Shown here: one piece after another, positions 36,801-44,544 of the stretch | Position numbering within the stretch: position 1 is the first letter of the stretch | Layout: each line of letters begins with the position of its first letter | NCBI RefSeq assembly: GCF_037392515.1 | Contig: NC_090287.1 | Coordinates: 15,241,001 to 15,305,000 of the forward strand | Length of the DNA stretch: 64,000 nucleotides | From: Haliotis asinina | Taxonomy: Eukaryota > Mollusca > Gastropoda > Lepetellida > Haliotidae | Direction of reading: 5' to 3' | Program-made: the position numbers and the translations under genes | The notes under the pieces: model-generated | What the model was told of the DNA's origin: nothing | Database searches by the model: none | What the model saw: only the letters and a program-made list of their open reading frames with translations

Positions 36801-36931
36801 ATGGCAGTGCTAAAGCTAGCAGTGGTATTAAAAGGTCACAAACTTCAGTTGACAGGTCCACCAGGGACCGCTTATTCAGCAACAAAGAACCAATAACCTC
36901 AGACTCTGTTTTATACGAAGAAAAACTATAA
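420..36931 (+). CDS. PLEKHD1: PLEKHD1 orthologue (PH domain + coiled coil), 5' part outside window
   Basis: Gene-level entry. Thirteen coding exons join with fully consistent phases: 420-513, 1824-1913, 4874-4950, 15815-15906, 16331-16383, 16876-16970, 17463-17556, 18758-18930, 19060-19150, 19717-19758, 20316-20466, 20799-20936 and 36723-36931, giving about 465 residues before the stop. The first three encode the C-terminal two thirds of a pleckstrin-homology domain (FLVKDGFLMYY, YFNIHPK, then a final helix containing SKWIELM). The next eight encode an almost continuous Glu/Lys/Gln-rich coiled coil. The twelfth carries FFEDLAAEAK, IIMKN and a basic Ser-rich end, the arrangement I know from vertebrate PLEKHD1. 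Family knowledge: the PH domain suggests phosphoinositide or membrane binding and the coil self-association; the cellular role is poorly defined. The N-terminal PH strands lie left of the window. Intron 3 (10.9 kb) and the last intron (15.8 kb) carry most of the transposons. Confidence 0.88.
1824..1913 (+). CDS. PLEKHD1: PLEKHD1 exon: PH domain middle
   Basis: Acceptor TTGTGATTGCAG, 30 codons beginning GIVPLGECEF and ending ISSAEIN, then donor GTGAGT. Phase 0 at both ends. This is the 'IPLG' strand plus variable loop and the following strand of the PH fold. Confidence 0.85.
2870..3418. repeat. Minisatellite with units of about 60 bases
   Basis: Imperfect direct repeats of a unit containing CATTGTGTATCAGACAGAAG, then a GAGAGGCAGGTATAGGGA-like part and GTGTGCTACAATCATTG. 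About eight diverged units lie in the intron between PLEKHD1 exons 1824-1913 and 4874-4950. No coding meaning is likely, although one frame stays open for about 100 codons. Confidence 0.8.
4159..4254. repeat. Long hairpin (inverted repeat, arms about 40 bases)
   Basis: The arm starting ACAAAATGCTATGGATGTCA at 4159-4198 is repeated in inverse orientation at 4211-4254 with a 12-base loop and one three-base insertion. It could be a foldback element or a small MITE. Confidence 0.85.
4874..4950 (+). CDS. PLEKHD1: PLEKHD1 exon: end of PH domain, C-terminal helix
   Basis: Acceptor TCTCCACAG, then GQLVLALESDYERSKWIELM, with the near-invariant Trp of the PH C-terminal helix. Donor GTGAGT in phase 2. 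Confidence 0.87.
6328..7086 (-). mobile_element. Pogo/Tigger-type non-autonomous element with TIRs and TA duplication
   Basis: CTGTAAAATCATTATTATTCG at the left end is mirrored by CGAAAATAAATGATTTTACAG at the right end, and both sides are flanked by TA (6326-6327 and 7087-7088), the target duplication of Tc1/mariner/pogo elements. Inside, 6638-6847 (- strand) is a remnant of a DDE transposase C-terminus. The element splits the MULE transposase reading frame, so it inserted later. Confidence 0.85.
6638..6847 (-). pseudogene. C-terminal remnant of a pogo-like DDE transposase
   Basis: About 69 codons with the pattern IVKPLHAQWIIQTYDNI, then LIQSGFHQAGL before a stop, which resembles the C-terminal tail of pogo/jerky-type transposases in invertebrates. 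The rest of the transposase, including the catalytic DDE residues and the HTH domain, is missing, so the element is an internal-deletion derivative. Confidence 0.55.
10662..10892 (+). repeat. (ACTC)n-tailed abalone-type interspersed repeat, copy 1
   Basis: Shares with the other copies the blocks GTAAGAGGCGACTA, GACTTGGTTGACAC, TGTTCATCACTGGATTGTC, CCAGACTCGATTATTTACAG, AACTGGAATATTGCTGAGTG and a final CTCACTCACTCACTC tail. High copy number and a simple-repeat tail suggest a SINE-like or other short non-autonomous retroelement. Confidence 0.85.
11610..11880 (+). repeat. (ACTC)n-tailed repeat, copy 2 (near full length)
   Basis: Begins ACCCGTGAAGGTCCCGGGGT and ends in (ACTC)n. This is the longest forward copy here and a useful reference for the family: head with CTTCAGCAACCCATGCTTGC, middle with CTGACTTGGTTGACACATG, end with GCTGGAATATTGCTAAGTG. 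Confidence 0.88.
12150..12361 (-). repeat. (ACTC)n-tailed repeat, copy 3, reverse and diverged
   Basis: Reverse-complement matches to the same family: CACTCAGCAATATTTC, AGTCTGGACCAGACAGTC, GTAAGCAAGCCTGACAACCC and CTTACGACAAGCATGAG. Confidence 0.75.
12660..12775 (+). repeat. tRNA-derived SINE fragment
   Basis: Contains GAGGTTTGATTCCCTACATG (a B-box-like GGTTTGATTCC), TTTCTGGTGTCCCCTGCTGT and GCCAGAATATTGCTAC, as in the better copy at 63050-63200. Confidence 0.65.
15559..15811. repeat. (GAT)n microsatellite with GGT/ATT interruptions
   Basis: About 250 bases of GAT repeats with GGT and ATT variants, ending directly in GCAG, the 3' splice site of a PLEKHD1 exon. All frames are open (poly-Asp, poly-Met, poly-Ser/Ile) for trivial reasons. 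Confidence 0.95.
15815..15906 (+). CDS. PLEKHD1: PLEKHD1 exon: start of coiled coil
   Basis: Codons TWKNHTLAEEMIRQLENQ and so on to KQDYF, joined in phase 2 to the PH helix and in phase 1 to the next exon. The acceptor GATGCAG is the end of a trinucleotide repeat, with no pyrimidine tract. Donor GTAAGG. Confidence 0.86.
16331..16383 (+). CDS. PLEKHD1: PLEKHD1 exon: coiled coil
   Basis: Acceptor TTTTTGTCAG, short exon encoding DRLQSEVSALSEERERAE, donor GTAGGT. Phases 1 and 0 fit its neighbours. Confidence 0.84.
16563..16674. repeat. Palindromic hairpin element
   Basis: CTGGGCCTAGATTTTCGAAG at the left is mirrored by CTTCGAAAATCTAGGCCCAG at the right, with inner arms CTTAGCACTAAGATAGTCGT / ACTATCTTAGCGCTAAGAG. 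Almost the whole 112 bases fold back. It lies in the intron between exons 16331-16383 and 16876-16970. Related 'TTAGCGC' blocks at about 59320 and 60055 suggest a dispersed family. Confidence 0.85.
16876..16970 (+). CDS. PLEKHD1: PLEKHD1 exon: coiled coil
   Basis: Begins ELERINQELEKERQKLEKF after TGTTCAAG and ends EYEKIRE at donor GTAAGT, phase 2. Strong heptad-like pattern. Confidence 0.86.
17463..17556 (+). CDS. PLEKHD1: PLEKHD1 exon: coiled coil
   Basis: Acceptor TTGCCAG, codons DELEETMDTMRMLDDDRQQL to QDQLQ, donor GTATAG. The phase-2 join gives a continuous coil with the previous exon. Confidence 0.85.
17690..17835 (+). repeat. (ACTC)n-tailed repeat, 3' half, diverged
   Basis: Matches GTTGACACATGTCAC, GCTCATGATGTTGATCACTG, GATTATTTACAGACCATGG and GAATGTTGCTGAGTGTGGC of the family; the 5' half and the tail are missing. 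Confidence 0.7.
18758..18930 (+). CDS. PLEKHD1: PLEKHD1 exon: coiled coil
   Basis: Acceptor AATCTTTCAG, codons SLAMEKERVEREMKQKDLLA through LLKEKAEAECR, donor GTGAGT, phase 2. Charged and helical throughout. Confidence 0.86.
19060..19150 (+). CDS. PLEKHD1: PLEKHD1 exon: coiled coil
   Basis: Acceptor GCTGTTTCAG, codons LKENEDKTSQLEEEKQNF to ELQSTIK, donor GTAATG, phase 0. The LKENE-K...LEEE signature matches the family. Confidence 0.86.
19195..19625. repeat. Degenerate tandem repeat (CCACCCACCAACTC-like)
   Basis: Irregular repeats around CCACCCACCAACTC and CACTGAGCCACCTTCTCAAA (two close copies of the latter). The stretch fills the intron before the 42-base exon. Confidence 0.65.
19717..19758 (+). 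CDS. PLEKHD1: PLEKHD1 micro-exon: coiled coil
   Basis: A 42-base exon (DLVTQKEITEKELR) between TTTGTTTGCAG and GTGAGT, phase 0 on both sides, so it could be skipped without a frameshift. Confidence 0.8.
20316..20466 (+). CDS. PLEKHD1: PLEKHD1 exon: end of coiled coil
   Basis: Acceptor TTGCGCCCCAG, codons EEIKARLTAETKLQEAERSL through MTFNVQKLR, donor GTCAGT, phase 1. Without splicing the frame stops within about eight codons, which supports the donor. Confidence 0.85.
20528..20660 (+). repeat. tRNA-derived SINE
   Basis: GGGGCAGTGGGGTAGTGTAG, TGCTTGTCATGCTGAAGACC, a decayed B box (GTTCAATTGCCC), CCCATTTCAGGTGTCTCCC and GGAATATTGCTAT follow the order of the family seen at 43424 and 63050. Confidence 0.75.
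20799..20936 (+). CDS. PLEKHD1: PLEKHD1 exon: conserved C-terminal segment
   Basis: Acceptor GTGTGGTTTCAG. Encodes FFEDLAAEAKLSADQ, then PIIMKNAVCARKTMARRAK and a basic run ending in KRSSS. The 'MKN' plus basic/Ser-rich block is the part most diagnostic of PLEKHD1. Donor GTAAGT in phase 1. Confidence 0.87.
22035..22114 (+). CDS. PLEKHD1: Candidate alternative last exon of PLEKHD1
   Basis: After a good acceptor (pyrimidine-rich CTCATCTCTCACAATCAG) an open stretch in the phase required by the exon ending at 20936 encodes SSLSTSLAGSLNVAASDTML and then YSTLTI, followed by TAG. The end (SDTMLY) resembles the end of the exon at 36723-36931 (SDSVLY), as expected for mutually exclusive terminal exons. 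This is inference from acceptor, phase and composition. It would give a shorter protein that does not need the 15.8-kb last intron. Confidence 0.45.
23250..23424 (+). repeat. Left inverted terminal repeat of the DIRS-like element
   Basis: Starts ACTTACCTTACCATAGGTCT and ends CAAAATTCACTTTTAC. It is the reverse complement of 29289-29463 with two substitutions that I can see. Confidence 0.93.
23934..25932 (+). CDS. DIRS-like ORF1 (Gag-like, Cys-rich N-terminus and RS domain), one frameshift
   Basis: The first in-frame ATG is at 23934 (MTRHFCTVCKGQ). The N-terminus has three CxxC-type pairs within 45 residues (CTVC, CPDC, CLHC), which may bind zinc. Then come a Pro/Ala/Thr-rich linker with repeated APVP-type motifs (about 24340-24560), an Arg/Ser-rich stretch (about 24640-24860) rich in RS and SR dipeptides, and an acidic part. 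The frame ends at 25370. The next frame carries the likely continuation (IDTELKRMLKPISALASA onward), with a predicted helical part and a C-terminal RG-rich tail ending SGRGRGKRPYSGR at 25932, so one indel lies near 25340-25370. A programmed frameshift is possible but I see no slippery site. DIRS ORF1 proteins are assumed to be nucleic-acid-binding Gag analogues; the RS domain is unusual for Gag. Confidence 0.75.
25937..27867 (+). CDS. DIRS-like ORF2: reverse transcriptase, RNase H and methyltransferase-like region, one frameshift
   Basis: The ATG at 25937 lies just after the ORF1 stop and the frame is open to 27649. The reverse transcriptase has the expected blocks: FYSPIFLVPKKGSTKMRMI, ASLDLQDAYLHVPI, LPFGISTAPWLFTR and the catalytic YIDD at 26594-26605. 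RNase H follows with its acidic residues in place: FVDAS (Asp codon at 27077), an EMQAV block, SDNSTVVW, and ADALSR. The region PLVDLFATSFNHQLPTYVS and onward resembles the Dam-like methyltransferase segment found in many DIRS polyproteins. Its second half (FPPPVLLSDVIAKI, LLLVAPLWPARSWFPDL) lies in the next frame to 27867, so one base was probably lost near 27600-27620. The reading frame overlaps the recombinase frame by at least 25 bases. Confidence 0.87.
27843..28919 (+). CDS. DIRS-like ORF3: tyrosine recombinase
   Basis: I chose the ATG at 27843 (MGHLQRALKAKGYS); the frame is open further upstream without an ATG. The product of about 358 residues has an N-terminal SAM-like core-binding part (YDDKWRSFENFCAQR, FLLYLRNSRHLKGSTLGTYL) and the catalytic domain: Arg in ATAARVSEIHAL (codon 28329), the HxxR motif HEIR (His 28716, Arg 28725) and the nucleophile Tyr in SHYLRD (codon 28824, preceded by His). 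All key residues that I can place are present and the frame is intact. In DIRS elements this enzyme inserts the circular cDNA, in place of a DDE integrase. Confidence 0.9.
   Translation: MGHLQRALKAKGYSAHVANVIARAHRVSTRSLYDDKWRSFENFCAQRSQDPMAASPQFVAQFLLYLRNSRHLKGSTLGTYLSALNSVLAIKSDTQISKILELIVLLKAFKLEDQKAKFRPPAWDLNVVLQHLRGPPYEPLEEASFEHLSKKTAFLLSLATAARVSEIHALDVTQIRFEQSRHGRVHLGLLWDFVAKNQLPGQPNRLFSIPPLSTILGHHDLEEELLCPVRALRCYIKRSASRRRSRKRLFIPFAASCKGEVNRNTIALWLRSTILAAYDDKHLPHPVASNLHEIRALASTMALHRNCTVPQIMEGCFWRSSTVFASHYLRDLAVEDVEGLQSFGPLVVAQQLTRPSAH
29136..29220 (+). repeat. Internal complementary region of the DIRS-like element
   Basis: 29136-29167 is the reverse complement of the outermost left end (around 23248-23280) and 29168-29220 is the reverse complement of the outermost right end (around 29445-29495), head to head. 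This junction is the hallmark of DIRS elements and is thought to template completion of the circular DNA. Confidence 0.85.
29289..29463 (-). repeat. Right inverted terminal repeat of the DIRS-like element
   Basis: Starts GTAAAAGTGAATTTTGG and ends TATGGTAAGGTAAGT; it mirrors 23250-23424. A further A/T-rich tail to about 29495 is matched by the internal complementary region, so the element extends beyond the repeat on this side. Confidence 0.92.
29718..29799. repeat. Foldback repeat
   Basis: ACTCGAAAGAAGTTCAAGAA at the left is mirrored by a TTCTTAAACTTTTTGAGT block at the right with some mismatches and a loop of about 35 bases. It probably represents a short relic of a TIR transposon. Confidence 0.65.
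34549..35230. repeat. Pair of direct repeats about 620 bases apart
   Basis: A block of about 55 bases with TGTTGTGACATCAGACATCC and TTGTGGGGAT occurs at about 34554 and again at about 35170 with a few substitutions. The intervening sequence is A/T-rich with several 'TTCAAGGT' motifs. Origin not recognised. Confidence 0.6.
35383..35630 (+). repeat. (ACTC)n-tailed repeat
   Basis: CTACCCTGGTAGAATAGGTT, CTGACTTGGTTGAGACATG, TGATCACTGGATTATCTGG, CGATTACTTACAGACCGTC and a short tail CACTTACTCATTCATT. The element also shows an internal duplication of the TGCTTG-AAAAGGCAACTA block. Confidence 0.82.
35878..36125 (+). repeat. (ACTC)n-tailed repeat, tandem neighbour of the preceding copy
   Basis: GTGAAGGTCTGGGTTAGAAT, CTTGGTTGACACATGTCACC, GATCACTGGATTGTCTGG, ATAGCTGGAATATTGCTGAA and tail CTCACTCATTCACTCATT. 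Same orientation as the copy about 250 bases upstream. Confidence 0.83.
36651..36710 (+). repeat. 26-base tandem duplication at the last PLEKHD1 splice acceptor
   Basis: Two complete and one partial copies of a unit starting TTTGACTTTGTTGTTGATTA. The last copy runs into the pyrimidine tract of the acceptor at 36722. Confidence 0.8.
36723..36931 (+). CDS. PLEKHD1: PLEKHD1 last coding exon
   Basis: Acceptor TTTCCTTTTTGCCAG, then about 69 codons in the phase left by the exon ending at 20936: SAFPDSNNDINSVAG, a basic Ser-rich stretch (GIKRSQTSVDRSTRDRLF) and a stop after DSVLYEEKL. Composition is clearly coding-like and low in hydrophobics. Assignment as the terminal exon rests on phase and position; another exon could exist in the preceding 15.8 kb. 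Confidence 0.65.
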
Positions 36932-37814
36932 TGTTTGCCAACAACTCGATGTCTACAGCATTAACCCTGTCCAGCGATGAGGGAGTATGTCTTGAACATG
37001 TCCAAAGATAGACCTGTCTGTCTCTGATCTATGTGGATTGTATTGGATTTGAAGCCATGTGCTATTGGTGCTGAACTAGGTTTATGTTAAACTGTAGGGT
37101 TTGTTGTGTAAGTAGGTAGTGAATGGTAATGCTGTATTCACTTTCTCAATTCACTTTTCAGGATTGTAAGATGATTCAGTTATCAAGTTAGCACCATTAA
37201 GCAGAACTTATTGAATCGTATTTTGAATCCATATTTGAATATGTATAACTGTTGTTTGAGTGGATGAGATGGTAAAAAAAATTATTATAGGTATGTTTCC
37301 GGTCATGTTCATGGATTAGAAATTTTAGAAGGTAAGCGAAAACTAGGGGTAGACTCCCATCTATGATCCTGCTGTACTAGTGCAGCATCACACTATGATG
37401 GCAGATTGAGACTCATTTCACATGCCTGTCTCTGCAGGAGAGCATGTTTATTATTGAAGTGGCTCATTCATTGGTCTCTTAGCCTTGTTCTGGCTGTTCT
37501 AGCATCACCCTGTTGGAAGATCAAGACTCAAACACATTCTCGAGTGTCCCATTATATGAAGGGATTGTACTCAGGTCATCCAAACTGCTATTATTTAATA
37601 TAGATGCACACCTGTCGTAGGGCTGCCTTTCCTCTATGGAACAGGTGAGGAAGACTGGAAGTAGTGACTGATGAGCCCAAGAGGAAGATCTCTTGTTCTT
37701 ACTACCCAAGTCTCCACACCAAGACAGTTGAAGGCTTACTTAGACTGTCTTACGACCCAGATGGATCAGTTGCAGTGACATTTCTAATGATTCCCAGCTC
37801 CTGTTCAGCAGATT

Positions 37815-38003
37815 TCAGTTTGATCATTGTGTTAAACTATTTGATCATTGTGTACTATGTGATCATTGTTTTAAACTATTTGATCATTGTGTTAAACTAT
37901 ATGATCATTGTGTTAAACTATTTGATCATTGTTTACTATGTGATCATTGTGTTAAACTATGTGATCATTGTGTTAAACTATTTGATCATTGTGTTATACC
38001 ATG
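37815..38003. repeat. Short tandem repeat, unit about 21 bases
   Basis: About nine copies of TTTGATCATTGTGTTAAACT-like units, each with a TGATCA palindrome. The open frame across it (repeated LIIVLNY) is a by-product of the unit length. Confidence 0.92.
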
Positions 38004-41000
38004 AGTGATGTTTGTTATAAGACCTCTCTTATATAGCCAACGAACAACTCATTACATTCATATCATGTTGTGGTTCTTGACTGCTTCTTTAGTAAATACC
38101 ACCATGTAGCTGAAATATTGCTGAGTGTGGCATAAAACTGAACTCTCGTCTTTGTGAATATGTTGTATTTTTATATCACCTGCACTCATAATTTTATTTG
38201 TTGATCGTAATTAGTAGACGTTTATGAGAGATAGGTTGTTAGACGATCACTTAAGTCTTTAGATGTCTACATTTGTAAGCTAGGATACCATTATGGTATT
38301 GATTAGAGTTAATTTTTAGTGAAAAATAACTGAAATGAAGTATGACAAGATCTGTCAAATCTTTGGCTTAATAGAGTAACTGAACAGTTCTCTAGAGTTT
38401 TGGTTAGTGTCAATTGAAAAATCATTACTTTAATGCACCTTTGAAATTTACTAAATATTGTTTCAAAAAAACCAGTTGAGGACTTTTTCCCATAGATAGC
38501 CAAAACATTCATGACGACTGACTTCAGACCCTCTCCTTCCAACCCAGTCAGGACCCAGTGCTGTACTAACAGATACATTAGCAGGTGTTCCGAATAAGTA
38601 GTAGTTTCCACAAGTGTTGTAGCTAACCACTTGCCGTGATCATCTTCAGAAATACATATCAAATACTCAGTGTCCAAGCACAGGACCATGCGACATAGGG
38701 CATTGAATAAACATGAGTACACCTACTTCCATCAGCTGTCAGTGCAACATACATTGCACATTAGGTGAGTGTTGTCTATACATAGTGCAATGTTCAATCA
38801 TTAGTGTGTGCAAGTTGTTTTAGTCAGTGTATCATCAATGCTGAATTGTTAACACAGGGGACGTAATCCATGAGAGAGATGACTCACTATTCCACAATAG
38901 TGCTTTGCCTTATGACGTGTTCAGTGGTTAGAACTTTGTGGGTTCAGTCCTGAGATTGAGACACAAGCCATTTCTGGTGTCCCTTGTAGTAGATGTAAAT
39001 GTAAAACCAAATGCTCTCACTACCTTGAGTTTATGTGTTAAAACACCTCCTGTGTGATCATCCATACAGTCCGTGAGGTTCTTTATCCTTTCTACCCATA
39101 CAGAACTTCAAACTCCCCAGAACAAGAAAGGATACTTCCAAATACTGCTACACAATCAAAAAATATCTTGGATGACCCTGATACTTGATTTTAAAAAATC
39201 CCATTTGATGATTATATTCGTGATGTTTTTTAGTTATGGTCCAATTTAAAGCCTTGATATAGCTGCTGTGATTTGATGAATTTATATTTGTATCCCTTGT
39301 ACCAGCTTCTGTATAAACTGTCCTTTTGAAGACTAGTTTTTTCTGTTGTGTTAAGTAAGGGCAACATTTAGATTCAATGTTTTTTCATTGGTTTTCTGTC
39401 TAGACTTGTTGATGTTATCTATGTTTGCATAAAAGTTACACTTAAACATTAACTTGTAATATGTTTGGAAGTTCAGTCAGTTTTGTTTTCCAATGTCACA
39501 CTCAAACACAGGCATGTAAGAACCGACTTTAACATGGTGGGTGAGAACTTGACGTGGTACACTTTGAACTGCCAAGGTTTGAAGCAACAATACTTACACA
39601 AATCTGACAGTCCCATCTTTCATTCAAGTGACTTACGTTCAGTTAAATGTTGTCAGTTTTGTGAAACAATTTCAGTGTTGATATCCCAGACAGTTGCTGT
39701 AAATAATCTTGATCGTCCATGATGACATGTATGTAGATATGTAAGTAGAACTCGGCCGGCCTAGTCCTGATCACGCGGTGGAGAGGAAGATGGGGAGGCT
39801 TCAGTGTTTCATTCCCTCTGCCATGCATAGATCATTAACTCAGAATGTAATTACATTGTTTTGGTTATATTTATATCTCGATGTAAAAACTTAAGTCTGT
39901 TGAGGTTTTTGGCTGTATATTTAGATAAGATTATTCAACACTCAATTGAGTTCTGTAGAGTTGAGTTATCGGTTGTGAAATATGTTCAGAGAGGTGTGAT
40001 GAGATAGGAATACAATGTTTTGGTTCAGGTTTGTAGGAAAGATATGTTTTGTTTCGTGTGACTGTAAACTACTGTTGCCAGTCCTGTTTTTTAATGACAG
40101 TCCAAATCACAAGAAGATGATGAACATGGTTTTTCACAAATTACTTTCTCACTGCCTCAGATATCATTTATGTATTTATTAAGTGAAAGAGAGCTGAAAG
40201 TTTATTATTTTGCATATTTACAACAGTTCACTTGTGGGTGGATGGGATTAAGAAGGTATATTTTATCATTTTGATCAGAATGTTGCCTAAGTTACTAGGT
40301 GAACATGTTTAGTTTATGCTCTTTTATTTTGTTGTGAATATGTAGTTTTTGTTTGGTGGTATAAAGGAAAGTGTATATTTATCCATATTCTAGGGTTGGT
40401 AAAATTTCCAAGTTTGGTTATTTATTAAATTAATCTAAGTAGACTCCATTGTCGTCACATCTTCTCTTGGCTGTTCTGAAACTCATGTTTGTGTCATGTT
40501 CCTCCAGAGTTTTTATTCCTCCCAGATCTAACAAGATGTTATAAATATAATACCTGTATATTAATATATTTTAGAGCAGATTTTAGGTAATTTGTTCATA
40601 TCTAGCATCATTCCCGTTTTGTCAACAATGTTTTCTGTATGTTTACTTTTCATATATACTTTCAGCATTATTTCTTTTGTTCATTTATACTCTCTTACTG
40701 TATTTGGGTTATTATATCTGCAGATTGTATAACACATAAGATTTGTAATCATGTTTGTAGCATACCTCTGAAGGAAGGTTTTTCTTGGAAGAAAATATTT
40801 GCCATTTTTTACATTTAACTTGTAATCAGTAATGGTAGTTGCATCATTGGGATGTGTTGCACTTCAATTCATTTCCAGTTTCTGTATGGATGTATTTATT
40901 GTTTCACCTTTACATTTATTTAGTTTCTACTTTAAGAATATGTTATGGGAAATTTAGTACTTGCTACCCTAGCAACATTTTTTTTTTTTCATCCCAAGAT

Positions 41001-41064
41001 ATTGACCCATTTTGAACAGACATGTGTTTTCTGTGTGTTATAAGGTTTAGGCTGCATAAAATAA

Positions 41065-41346
41065 TTGAACGTTTCTCGGGCACGTTTTTTTCAAAAGTGA
41101 TAGAAAGAAAGTGATGAGGGAGGAACACATTTTTATTTTTTTCTCAGAAACACAGCTTGAAAGTTCAGCACATGTTAATGAGCTGTAGATTCAGTCACAC
41201 TTGTTCATACAGACACTCATTCTTATAGTGGACAAATGGATGATCAGGACGCAGCAAAGTCAAATTTGTTTTTGTTCTTTAATGGCATTGAAAAGTTGTT
41301 ACTCACACAAATAAAACTGATGCGCTGATGCCCGAGAAACATTCAC
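41065..41346. mobile_element. MITE-like element with about 18-base TIRs
   Basis: TTGAACGTTTCTCGGGCA at 41065-41082 and TGCCCGAGAAACATTCAC at 41329-41346 form inverted ends with one mismatch inside the core. No coding capacity. The target duplication is unclear (TAAT or AT on the left, TTTT on the right). Confidence 0.6.
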
Positions 41347-41823
41347 TTTTTTCATTTAGCCTTATGTAAGTACATGTAGCTCATGTTTTTTACATAGAAA
41401 TAGAGATGCATAGAGCTATTCTGAATTTTGTGTTTTTGCTGATGTGAGTACATCAGAACTCATTGCATCATTTATTTTCAGTGGGTGAATCGGTTAGCAC
41501 GGTGATTACAGAGGCTGCAGGTGAAGCCAAGCACATGTATTTGTATCCCACATAAGCTTACATTGTGTGGAATATATTCAGTATGTCTCTGAGAAAAAAC
41601 ATGAACAATTTAGCAAAGCATTTTTTAAATGCATAAAAACTACATTGTTAAAATTCAAATTTAATTTCATACGGTATAAGACCTACAGAATGATGACTGA
41701 TCATCCGATGACTTGTTAATGGAACTTTGGATGACAATCATAAGGTTTCAAGGTCTTGTTGATTGTCCCCAAATTTAAATAGTAGACTTACTTGTTTGAA
41801 AGAGTAATGTTTACCTTTGGCAA

Positions 41824-42134
41824 GGCCAGACCAATTTTATTTCTTGTTTTATGGATTTATTTCCCCAGAAAACCCAAAGGCAGGAAGCAAGACACTCAAA
41901 ATATTTAACTTCTGGCAATTTCTGAAGTTTATACTCAAAAAACACACACAAAAAAAACAAAACAAAAATGTTTATGCACAAAAAAAACAATCTAACACAA
42001 GACTTTCTTGTAAGTTTATTTAACATTTTTAGTCAATAAGAACGTTAATGTTTTATTATTTGGTTGGGGAAAATTCACTTTTTTTTTTTCTTATTCTTGA
42101 AAAAGGAAATACAAGAAATTAAATTGGTCTGGCC
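41824..42134. mobile_element. MITE-like element with about 25-base TIRs
   Basis: GGCCAGACCAATTTTATTTC at the left and GAAATTAAATTGGTCTGGCC at the right. About 310 bases, A/T-rich, no open frame of interest; the two 68-71-codon frames on opposite strands are A-rich artefacts. Confidence 0.75.
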
Positions 42135-43423
42135 TGATTGAGGATTTTTCAGGGCCATTGAGGGTTTATTAGTTCTCCAGCAGTCTGCATCATCTCTTGC
42201 TGACATACAGGTGTCGATTCTTTCTAAATCTATTAACAAAGATCAGTATAAATGGAAAGTTCAAGTTTCTAACCTTGCAATTACGTCAGCTGAATTTATA
42301 AGACATAGATGAAACTAACAATTGTTGTATTCTGTTCACTAGACTTTTTCTAACAGTCTATGCACACCTGTAGTATAATCTGTTTTTGATTAGAACTAAC
42401 TATCAAGACGTGTGATACTTGTTTATTTTTACACATACACATTGTCTTTCAAGCTGTTGTGACATCATTAAGTTTAAACCAGAAGGATCAAGAAAGAGAA
42501 CTCTAATTCTCTTACCCGTGGTTATCTCCCTTGCATATCTCAGCCACTAGAAGAAGATCCCCTCTTAGAGTTTCTCTGATTGTATAAATGCCAAAACTGT
42601 GCCACAGTCTGTTTCAGTTTGTGATTTCCTCAAAATGGTGCCACATTTGTTCGAGCTAATTGTTGTTCATTGTTCATCCCACCTATTGGTAATACTCTTT
42701 CTATGTTATCAAATATTTCTCTTGAAATTGAACACGTAAATATTTGTGTGGTCGAAAATAGTACTTGACTGACCATACAGTATAAGATCTAAACAACAGT
42801 AAAGATCAACCATCCCTGACCAGTGATGAATTATTACAGAGATGATGTGTCTATGAAAGTAGCCAGTGCAACATTTGTAGGGAGGGTCAGTTTCTACCAC
42901 CATACAGGATGTGCATCATTACAACAGTGAACATTCAGGTTCATCCAAACAACTAACTTCACACACACACAGCTCATGGAAAGTATTTTAATGCAAATGA
43001 AATAAAGTAAAAATATGTGGCTAAGATATTTCTTGTTTATGTTATGAAAGTTTCTTGGTGAAAGATGTTATGAAGATTAATTTCCATTTCTGTACATAAT
43101 ACATGTAGTTGATAATATTGAGTATTTACATTAGAAACGTTTGCCTGAGGGAGCATTCAGTTTTGAGGGAATTGGGTTATTTTTTCAAACAACCGTTTGA
43201 CATCCCAATCTATATGAAAGCAAAATTTTTATGTACACCATGAAAGGAGCAGTTGTCTTCCACTATTAATTTGTGTTTATGATATTTCCATATTTTCTAC
43301 AAAATGTGTTATTGTCACCAATGATCATACACTTGTTATTAGGGAATCAATCTGAACCAATCTGAATCTGTCCAAATACAAAATCTGTTCCCAATGTTGA
43401 GACAAGATATCTTTCACGTAAGA

Positions 43424-43575
43424 GAGGTAAGGTGGCCTTGTGGTTAAGACATTTCCTTGTCATGCTGAAAGCCCAGGTTTGAATTCCTCATATGGTCAAT
43501 TTGTACAACTCATTTCTGGTGTTACCTTTAGTTATAGTGCTAGGGTATTGCCATAACTGACATGAAACCATACTC
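43424..43575 (+). repeat. tRNA-derived SINE
   Basis: GAGGTAAGGTGGCCTTGTGG, TTCCTTGTCATGCTGAAAGC, B-box-like GGTTTGAATTCC, CATTTCTGGTGTTACCT and a final ACTCACT. Order and spacing match the copy at 63050. Confidence 0.78.
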
Positions 43576-44544
43576 ACTATTTGCCTCGAGGTAATTGGTT
43601 GTGTGTACTGCACATATTCAGGTTTCAAATGATAGTGTGAAATTAATTCCTTTCTTCTTTAATAAATAAATATAAAAGGACGCCAGAATCTAATTCTGCC
43701 AACATCGTCAGTTTTTATGTCTAAAAGGCTGACTTCTTTGTCAGGGTAGTGTATTAATGGTATTTTGTAGCAATTATAAGTATAGAATCCAATTTTTTTT
43801 TGGAACAAGGTTAAAGAGCAGAGAGAGAATTGTTAAAAAAGGCTAGAGACTGGTAACAGCAACTGGAATCTCTAAGCAGCCAAATGTGAGATTTTTCACT
43901 TTGCCAATACACTGGTATATTTTTATTCCAGACCATTGTTAATTGGATGACACATTGTGCATTCTTCTGCAGGTATTGCATATTTGGACCACAAATTGTT
44001 AAACTGTTCTAGGTCAAGCAAAAACATTAAACTGGTGTTGTTTTTGTCATTTTGTGTTATTTTGTCTGTTTCTTTTTCTGTCAGTGGTTACCACTCGTCA
44101 AGGTGGGACATATATATACTCTTATAACATCCTGTTTGGCTATTACATCTGGTTGTATACACCTTGAAAAGAACTACATAGGCGTTGTACGTAGATGTTG
44201 ATGGAAGACATTACTGCTTGAGCACTCTGTGAAAGGATGATGGAAACCTTGTGTTTAAAACGCAGGGGCACCTTGCCTGTACCTATTCGCAATGTTTCTG
44301 AAAGCAGCACAGAGTCAGTGCTCCGAATACTATACATGACTCTGCGTTCCGTACACTTTTTGCGTAATAGCTCATTATGTTTACGTGTGGCATAACCTGA
44401 AATGATTTTAACTCCCATTCTCTAACATAGGCTTAAGACCGTCGTAACACTAAGATCGCTTTATGCAAGTGCGCCCAGACCTTTGTCGGTTGAAATACAG
44501 TAGTCCTCATTTTTATTTTAACTATCGTGTGAACAACCTTATTA

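Noticed and set aside
37664..38008. 114-codon frame with repeated LIIVLNY
   Set aside because: Caused by a 21-base tandem repeat whose length is a multiple of three.
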